Notes under the pieces: generated by a model
Databases searched by the model: none
Told to the model about the DNA's origin: nothing
The model's input: only the letters and a program-made list of their open reading frames with translations
Assembly (NCBI RefSeq): GCF_009498275.1
Contig: NZ_CP045643.1
Coordinates: forward strand, 1,612,001 to 1,676,000
From: Streptomyces fagopyri
Lineage (GTDB): Bacteria; Actinomycetota; Actinomycetes; Streptomycetales; Streptomycetaceae
Direction: 5' to 3'
Length of the DNA: 64,000 bases
Shown: positions 6,886 through 15,603 of the stretch, piece after piece
Position numbering within the stretch: the stretch's first letter is position 1
Layout: each line of letters begins with the position of its first letter
Translations under genes and position numbers: made by a program

Positions 6886-8322
6886 ATGAGAACCCGTCCC
6901 CCCGCCGGCCGCGGCCGTGTGGCCCTGGCGCTGTCGGCACTGCTGGGCAGTACCGTCCTGGCCGCCCTCCCCATGACCGTGACCGCCTCCGCCGCGGCCG
7001 ACGGTGTCGCCGTTCAGTACCGCACCAGCGCCGCCGGGGCCACCGCCGATCAGAGCGAGCCCTGGTTCAAGGTACGCAACACCGGTTCCTCCACCGTCCA
7101 GTTGAGCCAGGTGAAGATCCGCTACTACTTCAAGGCGGACTCGGCGAGCGCCTCCTACCGATTCGCCTGTTCCTGGGCGGTCAAGGGGTGTGCCAACATC
7201 ACGGGCACGTTCGGCGTACTGGCCCACCCCACCGCCACCGCGGACCGCTACCTGGAGGTCGGCTTCACCTCGGGGGCCGGATCACTGGCGGCGGGCGCCG
7301 ACACCAGCGACATGCAACTCCGCTTCTACCAGTCCAACTGGCAGACCCTGAACCAGGCGGACGACTACTCCTTCAACCCCTCCCAGACCTCGTACGCGGA
7401 CTGGAACAAGGTCACCGCGCAGCTCGCCGGCACCACCGTGTGGGGCACGGCACCCGACGGCAACGACCCCACGGATCCCACCGACCCCACGGACCCGACC
7501 GACCCGCCCGGCGGAGGCCAGAGCCTGTTCGACGACTTCAACTACGCGTCGTACACCGACCCCGCCATCGCCGCCCACGGCTGGAACATCCGCTCCAACT
7601 CCGGCGGTCCCGGGGTCCCGGGCGCCGGCTGGGACCCTTCCAAGGTCACCTTCCCCACCGCTTCCGGCAACACGGTGATGAACCTGGAGACCTCAACCGC
7701 GGGCACCGCCGAGTCCACCAGGCAGACCGAAGTCGTCTCCAGGAGCACGAAGTTCAAGAACGGCACCTACGCGGCCCGGGTGAAGTTCTCCGACACCCCC
7801 AAGTCGGGGCCGGACGGCGACCACCTCGTGCAGACCTTCTTCACCATCAACGACCTCAAGGCCCCGATGGCCGACGACTACTCCGAGTACGACTTCGAGT
7901 ACCTGCCCAACGGCGGCTGGGGCGAGAGCGGCAACATCCTGTACACCACGTCCTGGGAGACGTACAACCCCGACCCCTGGCAGGCCGTCAACCAGCACAC
8001 CGAGGGCCGTCAGAGCTACGCCGGATGGCACGACCTGGTGCTCACCATCGACAACAGCAGCATCAAGTACTACATCGACGGGCAGCTCTTCGGCACCCAC
8101 GACGCCCAGTACCTGCCCGAGCGCCCGATGTCGATCAACTTCAACCAGTGGCTGATCGACCTCGCAGGACAGACCTCGACCACAGCACGCGCCTACGACG
8201 AGCAGGTCGACTACGTGTTGCACGTCAAGGACCAGGTCCTCACCCCGGCCCAGGTGGCCGCGAAGGTGGCCGCGTACCGCACCGCGGGAACGAGGTTCGT
8301 GGACGAGGTCCCGGCCTCCTGA
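6886..8322 (+). CDS. Secreted CBM3 plus GH16-type glycoside hydrolase
   Basis: This 478-residue protein starts with a signal peptide (Arg-rich n-region, hydrophobic core, TASAAAD near residue 37). A family 3 carbohydrate-binding module follows (about 40-185; EPWFKVRNTGSSTVQLSQVK, QSNWQTLNQADDYSF), then a (DPT)n linker and a beta-jelly-roll domain (about 207-450). The GH16 catalytic signature ExDxE is present as E334-Y-D336-F-E338. It is probably an extracellular beta-glucanase or related enzyme targeted to crystalline polysaccharide; the substrate is not certain. ATG at 6886 follows GAAAGGA. The GntR-type half-sites upstream suggest sugar-responsive control. Confidence 0.85.
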   Translation: MRTRPPAGRGRVALALSALLGSTVLAALPMTVTASAAADGVAVQYRTSAAGATADQSEPWFKVRNTGSSTVQLSQVKIRYYFKADSASASYRFACSWAVKGCANITGTFGVLAHPTATADRYLEVGFTSGAGSLAAGADTSDMQLRFYQSNWQTLNQADDYSFNPSQTSYADWNKVTAQLAGTTVWGTAPDGNDPTDPTDPTDPTDPPGGGQSLFDDFNYASYTDPAIAAHGWNIRSNSGGPGVPGAGWDPSKVTFPTASGNTVMNLETSTAGTAESTRQTEVVSRSTKFKNGTYAARVKFSDTPKSGPDGDHLVQTFFTINDLKAPMADDYSEYDFEYLPNGGWGESGNILYTTSWETYNPDPWQAVNQHTEGRQSYAGWHDLVLTIDNSSIKYYIDGQLFGTHDAQYLPERPMSINFNQWLIDLAGQTSTTARAYDEQVDYVLHVKDQVLTPAQVAAKVAAYRTAGTRFVDEVPAS

Positions 8323-8334
8323 CACGGCATGCCC

Positions 8335-8396
8335 CGACGCCGGCCTCCCTGATGTGACGGTTCACCGAGACCGCCACCGAGGGGAGGCCGGCGTCG
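8335..8396 (+). terminator. Hairpin after the CBM3-GH16 gene
   Basis: CGACGCCGGCCTCCC at 8335-8349 and its perfect complement at 8382-8396 form a 15-bp stem with a 32-base loop, 13 bases after the stop codon. Probable transcription terminator. Confidence 0.65.
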
Positions 8397-8912
8397 CACG
8401 TATGCCCTCGGGACGTCCTCGGCAAGGGGAAGGGGACCGAGTCCCGGACAGGCACAGTTCGAGCCGTCCTCGCCGCCGCTCCACCACGGGATCCCGCACC
8501 ACGGTTGAAGAATCCTTATCGTCCGCCCCCGGCCCAGGCCAGGACGTGGGGCGGCCCCGGCCGGCCGCCGTCGCGGCGCCCGCCCCGGCCGGCCGGATCG
8601 CGGCCCCCTCCCCCGCTGACTGTCAGTGGTGTGCACGAGAGTGCCGTCGCGGTCCCCGCACACGCCGTACCCGAGGAGACCGATGCGGTCGACGCCCCGC
8701 GCAATCCCCCGTTCGGGCCACATCGCCATCACCGTCGCCTTGACGAGTGAATCGAACGGGCCGACGCCGGACGATCAGGCCGACAGCACTTGCCCACACC
8801 GCCACGAATCGAACTTCCGCCCGATCATTCGCTCCGCGCACCCCGTATCGGTCCTGTGATCAGTGCAGTTGTCCGAGTTGCTTCGACCGCTTCCCCGACC
8901 AAGGAGAATCCC
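8397..8912. other. Gene-free stretch upstream of the peptide-kinase-exporter operon
   Basis: No open frame here has a credible start, ribosome site and codon bias. The DNA is GC-rich with no strong inverted repeat after the hairpin that ends at 8396. It must hold the promoter of the operon beginning at 8913, but no confident -35/-10 pair could be picked. Confidence 0.5.
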
Positions 8913-9065
8913 GTGAATCCCGTACTCGTCCTCGCCGCCCTCCGGCCCGTGTTCGAAAACCCTCCCACCCGGACCATCTCCCCGGCCGCGCTCCGGCGCC
9001 CGGTCGACGCGCGCCGCGCTCTGTTCGTCTCCGCGTCACGACCGTCGTCGAGGTGGGGTGCGTGA
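8913..9065 (+). CDS. Small 50-residue protein, first gene of a coupled operon
   Basis: The GTG start at 8913 has AAGGAG six bases upstream, a strong site for this genome. The product begins VNPVLVLAALRPVFENPPTR and ends SASRPSSRWGA. It is basic, with a short hydrophobic N-terminal stretch and no Cys. Its stop overlaps the GTG of the kinase-like gene (GTGA), which argues that it is translated. I do not recognise the family. A peptide precursor or small regulatory protein is possible because an exporter gene follows, but no leader/core pattern of a known RiPP class is evident. Confidence 0.5.
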   Translation: MNPVLVLAALRPVFENPPTRTISPAALRRPVDARRALFVSASRPSSRWGA

Positions 9066-9968
9066 CCGACTCGACCATGCCCGCACCGGCCCTGCTCACC
9101 TGGGCCGGCCAGGAACTCGGCGTACGGGTCTCCGTCACGGCCGACACCCCCCACCCCCGTCGGACCCCCCCACGGGAACCCCCGTGTCTGGGTTCTCCAC
9201 CGCCCCGACGGCGCCCGGTTCCATCTGAAGGTCTCGCCCCGGCCCCTGGCGTACGAGAGGGAGACCCTCGCGCTGCGGCACGCGGTCCCGGCCCTCGGAG
9301 CCGGCCGCGCACCCCAGCTGCGCGCCTCGAACGCCGAGCACCTGGCCCTGCTGCTGACCACCGTCCCGGGCCGCCCGCTCCGGCAGGCGGCCCTCTCCCC
9401 CGCCAAGGAGGTCCGGGCGCACCGCCAGGGCGGGGTCCTGCTGGCCCGGCTGCACGCGGCCGGCGACCTGTCCGGGCCCCGGCGTACGGAGGCCGAGCAG
9501 GCCCTGCGCGCCGTGGCCGACGGCGCCGGTCCGCTGCTGCGGCAGGCCGGCGACCGGATCACGTCCGCGGAGCACGGGTACGTGCGTGGTCTGACCGAGC
9601 GGCTGCGCGTCCTTCCGCCCCTGCCGCTCGCGTTCATCCACGGTGCCGCCGGGCCCCGGAACCTGCTGTGGTCCCGGTCCACGGAGCAGGCCGCCTGGAT
9701 CGGTTTCGAGCGGGCCCGGTTCGCCCCGGCGGTGCGGGACTTCGTACCGATGAGCTGCGGGATCTGGGCGGACCGGCCCGACCTGCGGGCCGCGTGCTTC
9801 CAGGGATACGGCCGCGGCCTGGTACCCGAGGAGCGGTACGCGCTCAGCGCGCTGGCCGCTCTCGACGCGGTGGGCTGTCTCGCCCGGGGCCCCGCGCTCG
9901 GCGATCACGAGGTCACCGCGCGCGGACGGCGCACCCTGGACCGGCTCATGACGGGGGTGTTCGCATGA
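9062..9968 (+). pseudogene. APH-like phosphotransferase, frameshifted and lacking catalytic Asp
   Basis: Reading starts at GTG 9062 (VTDSTMPAPALLTWAGQELG) and must move to the +1 frame at a run of seven C (9165-9171) to continue as HGNPRVWVLHRPDGARFHLK and on to the stop at 9966-9968. One C too many would explain it. The protein follows the aminoglycoside-phosphotransferase fold, but the catalytic HGD motif reads HGAAGPRN and the metal-binding DFE reads GFE, so both acidic residues are gone. Either a decaying gene or a pseudokinase with a base-call error. It is coupled to the peptide gene (GTGA) and the ABC exporter (ATGA). Confidence 0.72.
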
Positions 9969-11908
9969 CGGCGCCCCGCGGCGAGAAGGCCACCCCCGTC
10001 GTGGAGATCGCCGGCGGCCTCGGCAGGACGGTGTCGCTCCCCGCGGCACGCGACGGGGCCCCGCAGCCGGCCGCACCGCCCGAACTCGACTACAACGGAC
10101 GCAGACACAGGCGCGCCATGGACGACGCCACGCTGATGGACATGGCCCGCCGAATCCCGCGGGCACTCGCGCAGACGGCCCGGCTGGCCTGGTCCGTGGA
10201 CCGGCGCATGGCGGCCACGATCGTCGGATGCCAGCTGCTGTCCGGCGTGGCGACGGCCGTGATGCTCGGCGCCGTCGCCCGGGCCCTGCCACGGCTGGCC
10301 GCCTCCGACCCCCGCGACGGGCTGACCCACGCGTGGCCGGCCCTGGCCGTCGCGATCGTGGCGATGGCCGGCGGCGCTGCCATGTGGATCATCGCCGACT
10401 GGGCGACCCGGCGACTCAACCCGAAGATCGCCTCGGCGGCCGATCTCACCCTGGTCGACCTCCACATGCGCGCCGACCTCTTCGCCTACGACACCGAGGG
10501 ATTCAGCGACCGCAGCCAGGCGGCGGAGATCGGGTCACTGCGGGCCGTCGACCTCGCCGACGACGCGAAGACCCTCACCAACGGACTCGTCCAACTGGCC
10601 TCCGCGGCGACCGTCCTCACCTCGCTGCATCCGCTGCTCCTGGGCGTGCTGCTGCTGTCCGTGATCCCGCGCGGGATGGGCGGGGTGATCGCGGCGCGCA
10701 TCGACTACCGCGTCCACGACCGCACGCTCTCCGCCCGCACCGTGCGCGGCATGATGCGCTGGTGGCTGACCACCGCGGATCTCGCCGACGAGTTGCGCGC
10801 CAACACGATGCGCCCGTATCTGCACTTCTGGTACCGGACGATGTGCGACCGGGTCGAGGGCCGCGAGCTCGAAGGCGCCCGTCCGTACCTGCTCGTGACT
10901 CTGCTGGCCGCCTCACTGGCGGGGGTGTTCACCCTCGGCATGTGGGCGTCGCCGGCCGCTCTGGTACTGGCCGGAGCGATGTCCGCGGCGCTCGCGGGCA
11001 CGGCGGTCGTGGCCTCCCGGACGGCGGGGCGCGCGCTCAACTCGATCGTGCGGTACGGCGCGGTGATGTTCCATCACGGCCTCTACCTGAACGACTACTA
11101 CACCTTCGTCGACGAGGTCAGGTCCACGGTGACGGCCCGCGGCGCGACGCGGGTCGAGGCACCGAGGCAGATCCGGTTCGAAGGCGCCGGATACACCTAC
11201 CCCTCGAAGGACGCACCGGCCCTGCACCCGGTCGATCTCACCCTCGACCGCGGTGAGGTCGTCGCCCTGGTCGGCGAGAACGGCGCCGGCAAGTCCACCC
11301 TGATCAGGCTGCTCACCGGCCTGACCACGGCCGGCGAGGGCGCTGTCCGGTGGGACGACACCGATCTGGCCACCGCGGACGCGGAATCGGTGTGGCGGCA
11401 CGTCGGCCTCGTGCCGCAGCGGACCGGGCGCTGGCCGCTGGCCGCCCGGGAGAACATCACCCTCGGCCAGCCGCGCGAGGACGGCGACGACCGGATCTGG
11501 GCGGTCGCGAACCGGGTCGGCATGGACGACACCCTGCACGGACTCCCCGGCCGGCTCGACACCCTGCTGGCCCGGTCCGTGTGGGGCGGGCACGAGCTGT
11601 CCGGCGGCCAGTGGCAGCGGCCGGCCTGTGCGCGGGCGATGTACCGGGGGCCGGCCGTTCTCGTCCTGGACGAGCCGACCAGCGAGATGGACGCGCGGGG
11701 CGAGCACACGATCTTCCGCGAGCTGCGCGAGATGGCCCCGGACCGCATCACGATCGTGGTCACGCACCGGCTCGACGACGTGCGGATGGCCGACCGGGTC
11801 GTCGTGCTCGACCAGGGCCGCATCCGCGAACAAGGACGCTTCGAGGATCTCGTGGCCGCCGAGGGCAGTCTCCTGGGCGAACTCCACGCCCTCTCCAAGG
11901 ACCGCTGA
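9965..11908 (+). CDS. ABC transporter, fused membrane and ATPase domains
   Basis: This 647-residue half-transporter has an N-terminal extension with LDYNGRRHRRAMDDATL, a six-helix exporter-type membrane domain at about residues 65-385, and an ATPase domain at about 400-640. The ATPase has Walker A GENGAGKSTL, signature LSGGQWQR, Walker B VLVLDEPTS and the switch His in VVTHRLDD. After the signature the usual aliphatic residues read PAC, a small deviation. It would work as a dimer in the membrane, probably as an exporter. The start overlaps the kinase-like gene (ATGA). The GRRHRRA-type N-terminus is one I associate with actinobacterial exporters of unknown cargo. Confidence 0.88.
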   Translation: MTAPRGEKATPVVEIAGGLGRTVSLPAARDGAPQPAAPPELDYNGRRHRRAMDDATLMDMARRIPRALAQTARLAWSVDRRMAATIVGCQLLSGVATAVMLGAVARALPRLAASDPRDGLTHAWPALAVAIVAMAGGAAMWIIADWATRRLNPKIASAADLTLVDLHMRADLFAYDTEGFSDRSQAAEIGSLRAVDLADDAKTLTNGLVQLASAATVLTSLHPLLLGVLLLSVIPRGMGGVIAARIDYRVHDRTLSARTVRGMMRWWLTTADLADELRANTMRPYLHFWYRTMCDRVEGRELEGARPYLLVTLLAASLAGVFTLGMWASPAALVLAGAMSAALAGTAVVASRTAGRALNSIVRYGAVMFHHGLYLNDYYTFVDEVRSTVTARGATRVEAPRQIRFEGAGYTYPSKDAPALHPVDLTLDRGEVVALVGENGAGKSTLIRLLTGLTTAGEGAVRWDDTDLATADAESVWRHVGLVPQRTGRWPLAARENITLGQPREDGDDRIWAVANRVGMDDTLHGLPGRLDTLLARSVWGGHELSGGQWQRPACARAMYRGPAVLVLDEPTSEMDARGEHTIFRELREMAPDRITIVVTHRLDDVRMADRVVVLDQGRIREQGRFEDLVAAEGSLLGELHALSKDR

Positions 11909-11910
11909 CT

Positions 11911-12010
11911 CCTGGGCCGGGTCCCACACCAGGGGCCGCGCCACATCCCGGCACGGCCTTCCTGGGCCGGGTCCCACACCAGGGGGCCCTGCCACACCCC
12001 GGCACGGCCC
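11911..12010. repeat. 50-bp tandem duplication
   Basis: A 50-bp unit beginning CCTGGGCCGGGTCCCACACC occurs at 11911-11960 and again at 11961-12010 with a few substitutions, right after the ABC transporter stop. A short third start (CCTGGCCGG) follows. Each unit contains CCTGG...CCAGG arms that could form a weak hairpin. Confidence 0.75.
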
Positions 12011-12264
12011 CCTGGCCGGCCCGTCCGACACCCGCCCGCACCCGCCATCCGGCAGTGCTTGGAGATTTGAGGCTGCCCGGGGTGTTGGGGTGTGTGGCGT
12101 CGTAGGTCAGATGGGGGGCACCTCCGAACATCCCGGGCACTTCCAGCACCCCAAGCCTCCGGGCACCCCGGACACTCCCAACACCCTCAAGCCCCCGAAC
12201 ACCCCAAGCACCCCCGGTCACCCTCGGTCACCCCCGGAGGGACCCTCCCTCGTGCGCCCCACGC
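12011..12264. other. Gene-free, CACCCC-rich low-complexity DNA
   Basis: No credible gene lies between the 50-bp repeats and the 3' end of the LysR gene. From about 12118 to 12240 the top strand is dominated by CACCCC/AAGC-type words with strong C over G skew. No perfect terminator hairpin was found for the convergent genes. Confidence 0.5.
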
Positions 12265-13164
12265 TCACACGGCGTCCCGTCCCGCGAGGACCGTTTCGCG
12301 GAACTCGGCCACCACGGGCCGGAGATCGATCCGGTGCCACGCCGCCCACAGCCGAACGGACCCCCCGTCCCAGGGCAGTTCACGGATCGCGACGCCGTCC
12401 GACGTGCCGCGCACCATGCTCCTCTGGATGAGCGCCAGGCCGAGGCCGGAGGCGACCAGGCCCAGCGCGGTGAGGGGATCGGCCGCGTCGAGGCGGATGT
12501 CGGGCGTGAAGCCGGAGGCGACGCACGACGCGACGAACGTGTCGCGCCAGGCCGGGTCCGGGGCATCGCCCACCACGATCCACGGCTGCCCGTCGAGGGC
12601 TTCCGGCGTCAACTCCCGCCGCTCCGCGAGGGGATGTCCGGCGGGCAGTACGAGCAGCAGCGGATCCCGCAGCAACGGCGCCGAGTTGAGGTCCGGGTCG
12701 TCCTCGGGCGGTGGGGTGCGTACCAGCGCGATGTCCAGGCTGCGCTGCCGCAGTCCCTCGAACTGCTCGCCCGACTCCTGGTCGTACAGCGCGACGTGAA
12801 TGCCCGGCCGCCGGTCGCGCAGGGTGCGCAGGGCGGAGGGCAGGATGCCCGTATGCATCGCGTCGGCCACGTATCCGATGCACAGGCCGCCCTCCTCCCC
12901 GCGGCCGAGCCGTCGGCCGAGGTTCTCCAGCCGGTCGGCGTGGCGCAGCAGGGCCCGCGCCTCGGTCAGGAAGACCCGGCCGTCGGAGGTCAGCCGGATG
13001 CGCTGCTGGCTGCGTTCGAAGAGGGTGAGTCCCAGGTTCTTCTCCAGCTGGGCGATCTGCCTGCTGAGGGGTGACTGGGAGATGTGCAGCCGTTCGGCGG
13101 CTCGACCGACGTGTTCGGCCTCGGCGACGGCGACGAAATAGCGGAGTTGTCGCAGGTCAAGCAT
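12265..13164 (-). CDS. LysR family transcriptional regulator
   Basis: This 299-residue protein has the LysR winged helix at residues 1-60 (LDLRQLRYFVAVAEAEHVGR, RLHISQSPLSRQIAQLEKNL) and a LysR substrate-binding domain to the end. ATG at 13164 is supported by GAGG seven bases upstream and by the usual MLDLRQLRYF beginning. It is divergent from the aldo/keto reductase-SRPBCC pair, and a palindrome lies in the 140-bp gap. LysR proteins usually activate the divergent gene when an inducer binds. The inducer is unknown. Confidence 0.9.
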   Translation of the reverse strand: MLDLRQLRYFVAVAEAEHVGRAAERLHISQSPLSRQIAQLEKNLGLTLFERSQQRIRLTSDGRVFLTEARALLRHADRLENLGRRLGRGEEGGLCIGYVADAMHTGILPSALRTLRDRRPGIHVALYDQESGEQFEGLRQRSLDIALVRTPPPEDDPDLNSAPLLRDPLLLVLPAGHPLAERRELTPEALDGQPWIVVGDAPDPAWRDTFVASCVASGFTPDIRLDAADPLTALGLVASGLGLALIQRSMVRGTSDGVAIRELPWDGGSVRLWAAWHRIDLRPVVAEFRETVLAGRDAV

Positions 13165-13188
13165 GTAGGACCTCAAAGGACTCAACTA

Positions 13189-13232
13189 TGTCCAAGCAAG
13201 TCTTGGACAGTCTCATGTACAGATCCTAGCCT
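13189..13232 (+). promoter_or_regulatory. LysR-type palindrome overlapping the reductase promoter
   Basis: TGTCCAAG (13189-13196), five bases, and CTTGGACA (13202-13209) form a perfect 8-bp inverted repeat. The right arm supplies a TTGGAC -35 element (13203-13208), followed after 18 bases by TAGCCT (13227-13232) as -10. The layout suits control of the aldo/keto reductase operon by the divergent LysR protein. Confidence 0.6.
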
Positions 13233-13304
13233 CGAACACGTAAGACCGGCGGATCGCCCGTTCCCTGACGAATCCGCCCCGATCTCCACCCCTGAGGATC
13301 TTCC

Positions 13305-14318
13305 ATGAGCATCAAGTCCCTGCTGCCCGGCTCGCTCGGCTTCGGCACCGCACCGCTCGGCAACATGTTCCGCGCCATCCCGGAGGAGGAGGCGGCGGCC
13401 ACCGTCGAGGCCGCCTGGGACCAGGGCATCCGCTACTTCGACACGGCACCCTTCTACGGCGCCGGCCTCTCCGAGATCCGGCTCGGCGACGCACTGGCCC
13501 ACCACCCCCGTGACGCGTTCGTGCTGAGCACCAAGGTCGGCCGGGTCATCCTGGACGAGGCCGAGGATCCGTCCGCCCGTGACCTCGGCGAGAAGGGCGG
13601 CCTCTTCGAACACGGCCGTCCGAACAAGATGGTCAACGACTACTCCGCCGACGCCACCCTCCGCTCCATAGAGGACAGCCTCAAGCGCCTGCGGACGGAC
13701 CGTCTCGACATCGTGTGGGTGCACGACGTCGCGCAGGACTTCTACGGAGACGAGTGGACGGCCGTCTACGAGAGCGCGCGCACCGGCGCCTTCCGCGTTC
13801 TGCAGAGGCTGCGCGAAGAGGGCGTCATCAAGGCGTGGGGGCTGGGTGTCAACCGGGTGGAGCCCCTGGAGATCACCCTCGACCTGGACGAACCGAAGCC
13901 CGACGCCTTCCTCCTCGCCGGCCGTTACACCCTGCTCGACCACGAGCGTGCCCTGCAGCGTCTGCTGCCCGCCGCCGCTGCCCAGGACGTCGACATCGTG
14001 GTCGGCGGCCCGTACAGCTCGGGAATCCTCGCCGGAGGCACGCACTTCGAGTACCAGAAGGCGCCCGCCCACATCATCGACAAGGTGGAGCGCATCAAGG
14101 CGCTGGCCGAGCGGCACGGGGTGGGGGTCAAGTCCGCCGCGCTGCAGTTCTCCCTCGCCCATCCGGCGACGACGGCCGCGATCCCCGGAGCCACCAGGCC
14201 CGGTCGCATCGCGGAGGACGTCGCCGCTCTCACCGAGAGGATCCCCGCCGGGTTCTGGGCGGATCTGCGCGCGGAGCGGCTGGTGGCACAGGACGCTCCC
14301 GTGCCCGCCGCCGCCTGA
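13305..14318 (+). CDS. Aldo/keto reductase
   Basis: This 337-residue NADPH-dependent oxidoreductase matches the aldo/keto reductase barrel, close to the D-threo-aldose 1-dehydrogenase/pyridoxal dehydrogenase branch. The catalytic set is visible: Asp and Tyr in YFDTAPFYGAG, Lys in VLSTKVGR, and His in IVWVHDV. Cofactor-phosphate residues lie in IPGATRPGRIAED. ATG at 13305 opens SIKSLLPGSLGFGTAPLG. It is followed after 31 bases by an SRPBCC gene and is probably regulated by the divergent LysR protein. The substrate could be an aldose, lactol or small aldehyde; sequence alone does not decide. Confidence 0.88.
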   Translation: MSIKSLLPGSLGFGTAPLGNMFRAIPEEEAAATVEAAWDQGIRYFDTAPFYGAGLSEIRLGDALAHHPRDAFVLSTKVGRVILDEAEDPSARDLGEKGGLFEHGRPNKMVNDYSADATLRSIEDSLKRLRTDRLDIVWVHDVAQDFYGDEWTAVYESARTGAFRVLQRLREEGVIKAWGLGVNRVEPLEITLDLDEPKPDAFLLAGRYTLLDHERALQRLLPAAAAQDVDIVVGGPYSSGILAGGTHFEYQKAPAHIIDKVERIKALAERHGVGVKSAALQFSLAHPATTAAIPGATRPGRIAEDVAALTERIPAGFWADLRAERLVAQDAPVPAAA

Positions 14319-14349
14319 CCCGTTCACCCCGAGCCAAATGGAGAATCCC

Positions 14350-14775
14350 GTGGCCACGACCACCGCGTCCCTCGACGTCCCCGCCTCGCCCGACCGCGTC
14401 TGGCGGCTCATCGGCGGCTTCGGCTCACTGCCCGACTGGCTGCCGTACATCCCCACCAGCGAACTCGGCGAAGGCGGACGCGTCCGGCGTCTCACGAACG
14501 AGGAAGGCGGCGTGATCGTCGAGCGCCTCGAAGCCTTCGACCACAAGGCCAGGACCTACAGCTACTCCATCCTCCAGGCGCCCTTCCCCGTCACCGGCTA
14601 CCTCTCCACCCTCACGGTGCACGAGACCTCCCGGCAGGACAGGGCCCGCGTGGAGTGGTCCGGCGCCTTCACACCGGACGGCATCGGCGACGACGAGGCC
14701 ATCGCCCTGTTCCAGGGCATCTACACGGACGGTCTCGCCGCGCTGCACCGGACCCTGACGCCGCCCGCGGGCTGA
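14350..14775 (+). CDS. SRPBCC (START-like) family protein
   Basis: This 141-residue protein has the SRPBCC fold seen in polyketide cyclases and ligand-binding proteins (PASPDRVWRLIGGFGSLPDW near the start, then RRLTNEEGGVIVERLEAFD). GTG at 14350 is preferred because GGAG sits six bases upstream; an in-frame ATG at 14338 would add four residues but has no ribosome site. It lies 31 bp behind the aldo/keto reductase and is probably co-transcribed. Family members bind hydrophobic ligands or catalyse cyclisation or dehydration; its role here is unknown. Confidence 0.82.
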   Translation: MATTTASLDVPASPDRVWRLIGGFGSLPDWLPYIPTSELGEGGRVRRLTNEEGGVIVERLEAFDHKARTYSYSILQAPFPVTGYLSTLTVHETSRQDRARVEWSGAFTPDGIGDDEAIALFQGIYTDGLAALHRTLTPPAG

Positions 14776-14987
14776 CACGAGCGCGGGGTCCACCACCAAC
14801 CGGTCCCCGGGCGACGGCCGTCGAGGGAGGGCGCGCCCCACGTGCGGACGTGTCCGGGAAGCCCGACGGGTTGGAGGTACGCGGTTCCCCGCGCGCACGG
14901 CGGACCTCCCGGCCACACGGTCCTCCTGCCCCGCCGGGCAGCATCCGCGCACCGACACCGGCATCTTCACGCAAGAGGCACACGAAC

Positions 14988-15027
14988 GCGGGGCGGCCCC
15001 GGACCTGATCGTCCGGGGCCGCCCCGC
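14988..15027. terminator. Strong bidirectional terminator
   Basis: A perfect 17-bp GC-rich stem (14988-15004 with 15011-15027) and a six-base loop CTGATC lie between the SRPBCC gene and the convergent small hydrophobic protein gene, 29 bases past the latter's stop. Confidence 0.8.
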
Positions 15028-15055
15028 ACCACCACCGGGTGGGAACTGGCGCTCT

Positions 15056-15226
15056 CTACCAGCGGTACCAGCGGCCACGACCGCCACCGGTTCCGGCGGA
15101 TCGCATGACGAAACCGAGCAGCCAGACGGCTAGCACGACCACGGCGACGATCCACAGGGCCTTCAAGGCGAAGCCGGCACCGAACAGGACCAGAGCGAGC
15201 AGAAGAACAAGGAGCAGGGGAACCAT
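15056..15226 (-). CDS. Small hydrophobic membrane protein
   Basis: This 56-residue protein consists of two membrane segments (MVPLLLVLLLALVLFGAGFA and LWIVAVVVLAVWLLGFVM) and a short basic, aromatic tail ending GRWYRW. The same type is widespread in Streptomyces, usually named only 'hydrophobic protein'. ATG at 15226 is preceded by GGAGGT at good spacing. A SigB-type promoter (GGAT-N15-GGGTAC) lies 36-60 bases upstream, so it is probably a general-stress protein of the cell membrane. Confidence 0.8.
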   Translation of the reverse strand: MVPLLLVLLLALVLFGAGFALKALWIVAVVVLAVWLLGFVMRSAGTGGGRGRWYRW

Positions 15227-15261
15227 GGTTATCGACCTCCGAAGCTCCGGGTGCCCTGCCG

Positions 15262-15286
15262 GTACCCAGCCATGCGCCCGGAATCC
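15262..15286 (-). promoter_or_regulatory. SigB-type promoter
   Basis: On the minus strand GGAT (15286-15283), 15 bases and GGGTAC (15267-15262) match the Streptomyces SigB consensus GNNT-N14-16-GGGTA(C/T) exactly. It is placed to transcribe the hydrophobic protein at 15056-15226. Confidence 0.65.
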
Positions 15287-15603
15287 ATTTGTCTCCCGTC
15301 CCTCGGACCGGCGACACGGAACGGCCCCCGACCGCGAGCGGCGCCGTTCCCGGACAGGACCGACGGCGACGACGACGACGGCTACGACGGCTACGACGGC
15401 CCGGACGCCCCCGCGTGCACGGGGCCGCGGCCGCGGCCGCCCCACACGTACACGGGGGTCACGACCGGCACCCGGCGTCACGGTCCGGCGGACGATTCCG
15501 CGTCCGGGAGGTCTGCACGGCGGCTGCCGGGGCAGACGGCGTTAACCGGGGGAGCCGCCCCCGGCCGAACGCCGCCGAACGGCGCCGATCCGTGGGAGCC
15601 CCG

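Noticed and set aside
8913..9065. Small ORF as a lanthipeptide or lasso-peptide precursor
   Set aside because: There is no Cys, no LanB/LanM/lasso cyclase or B-protein gene nearby, and no recognisable leader motif; left as an unknown small protein.
8747..9964. Long in-frame 5' extension of the ABC transporter
   Set aside because: The extension runs through the small peptide gene and the kinase-like gene in a frame without domain similarity; the ATGA overlap at 9965 is a normal start.
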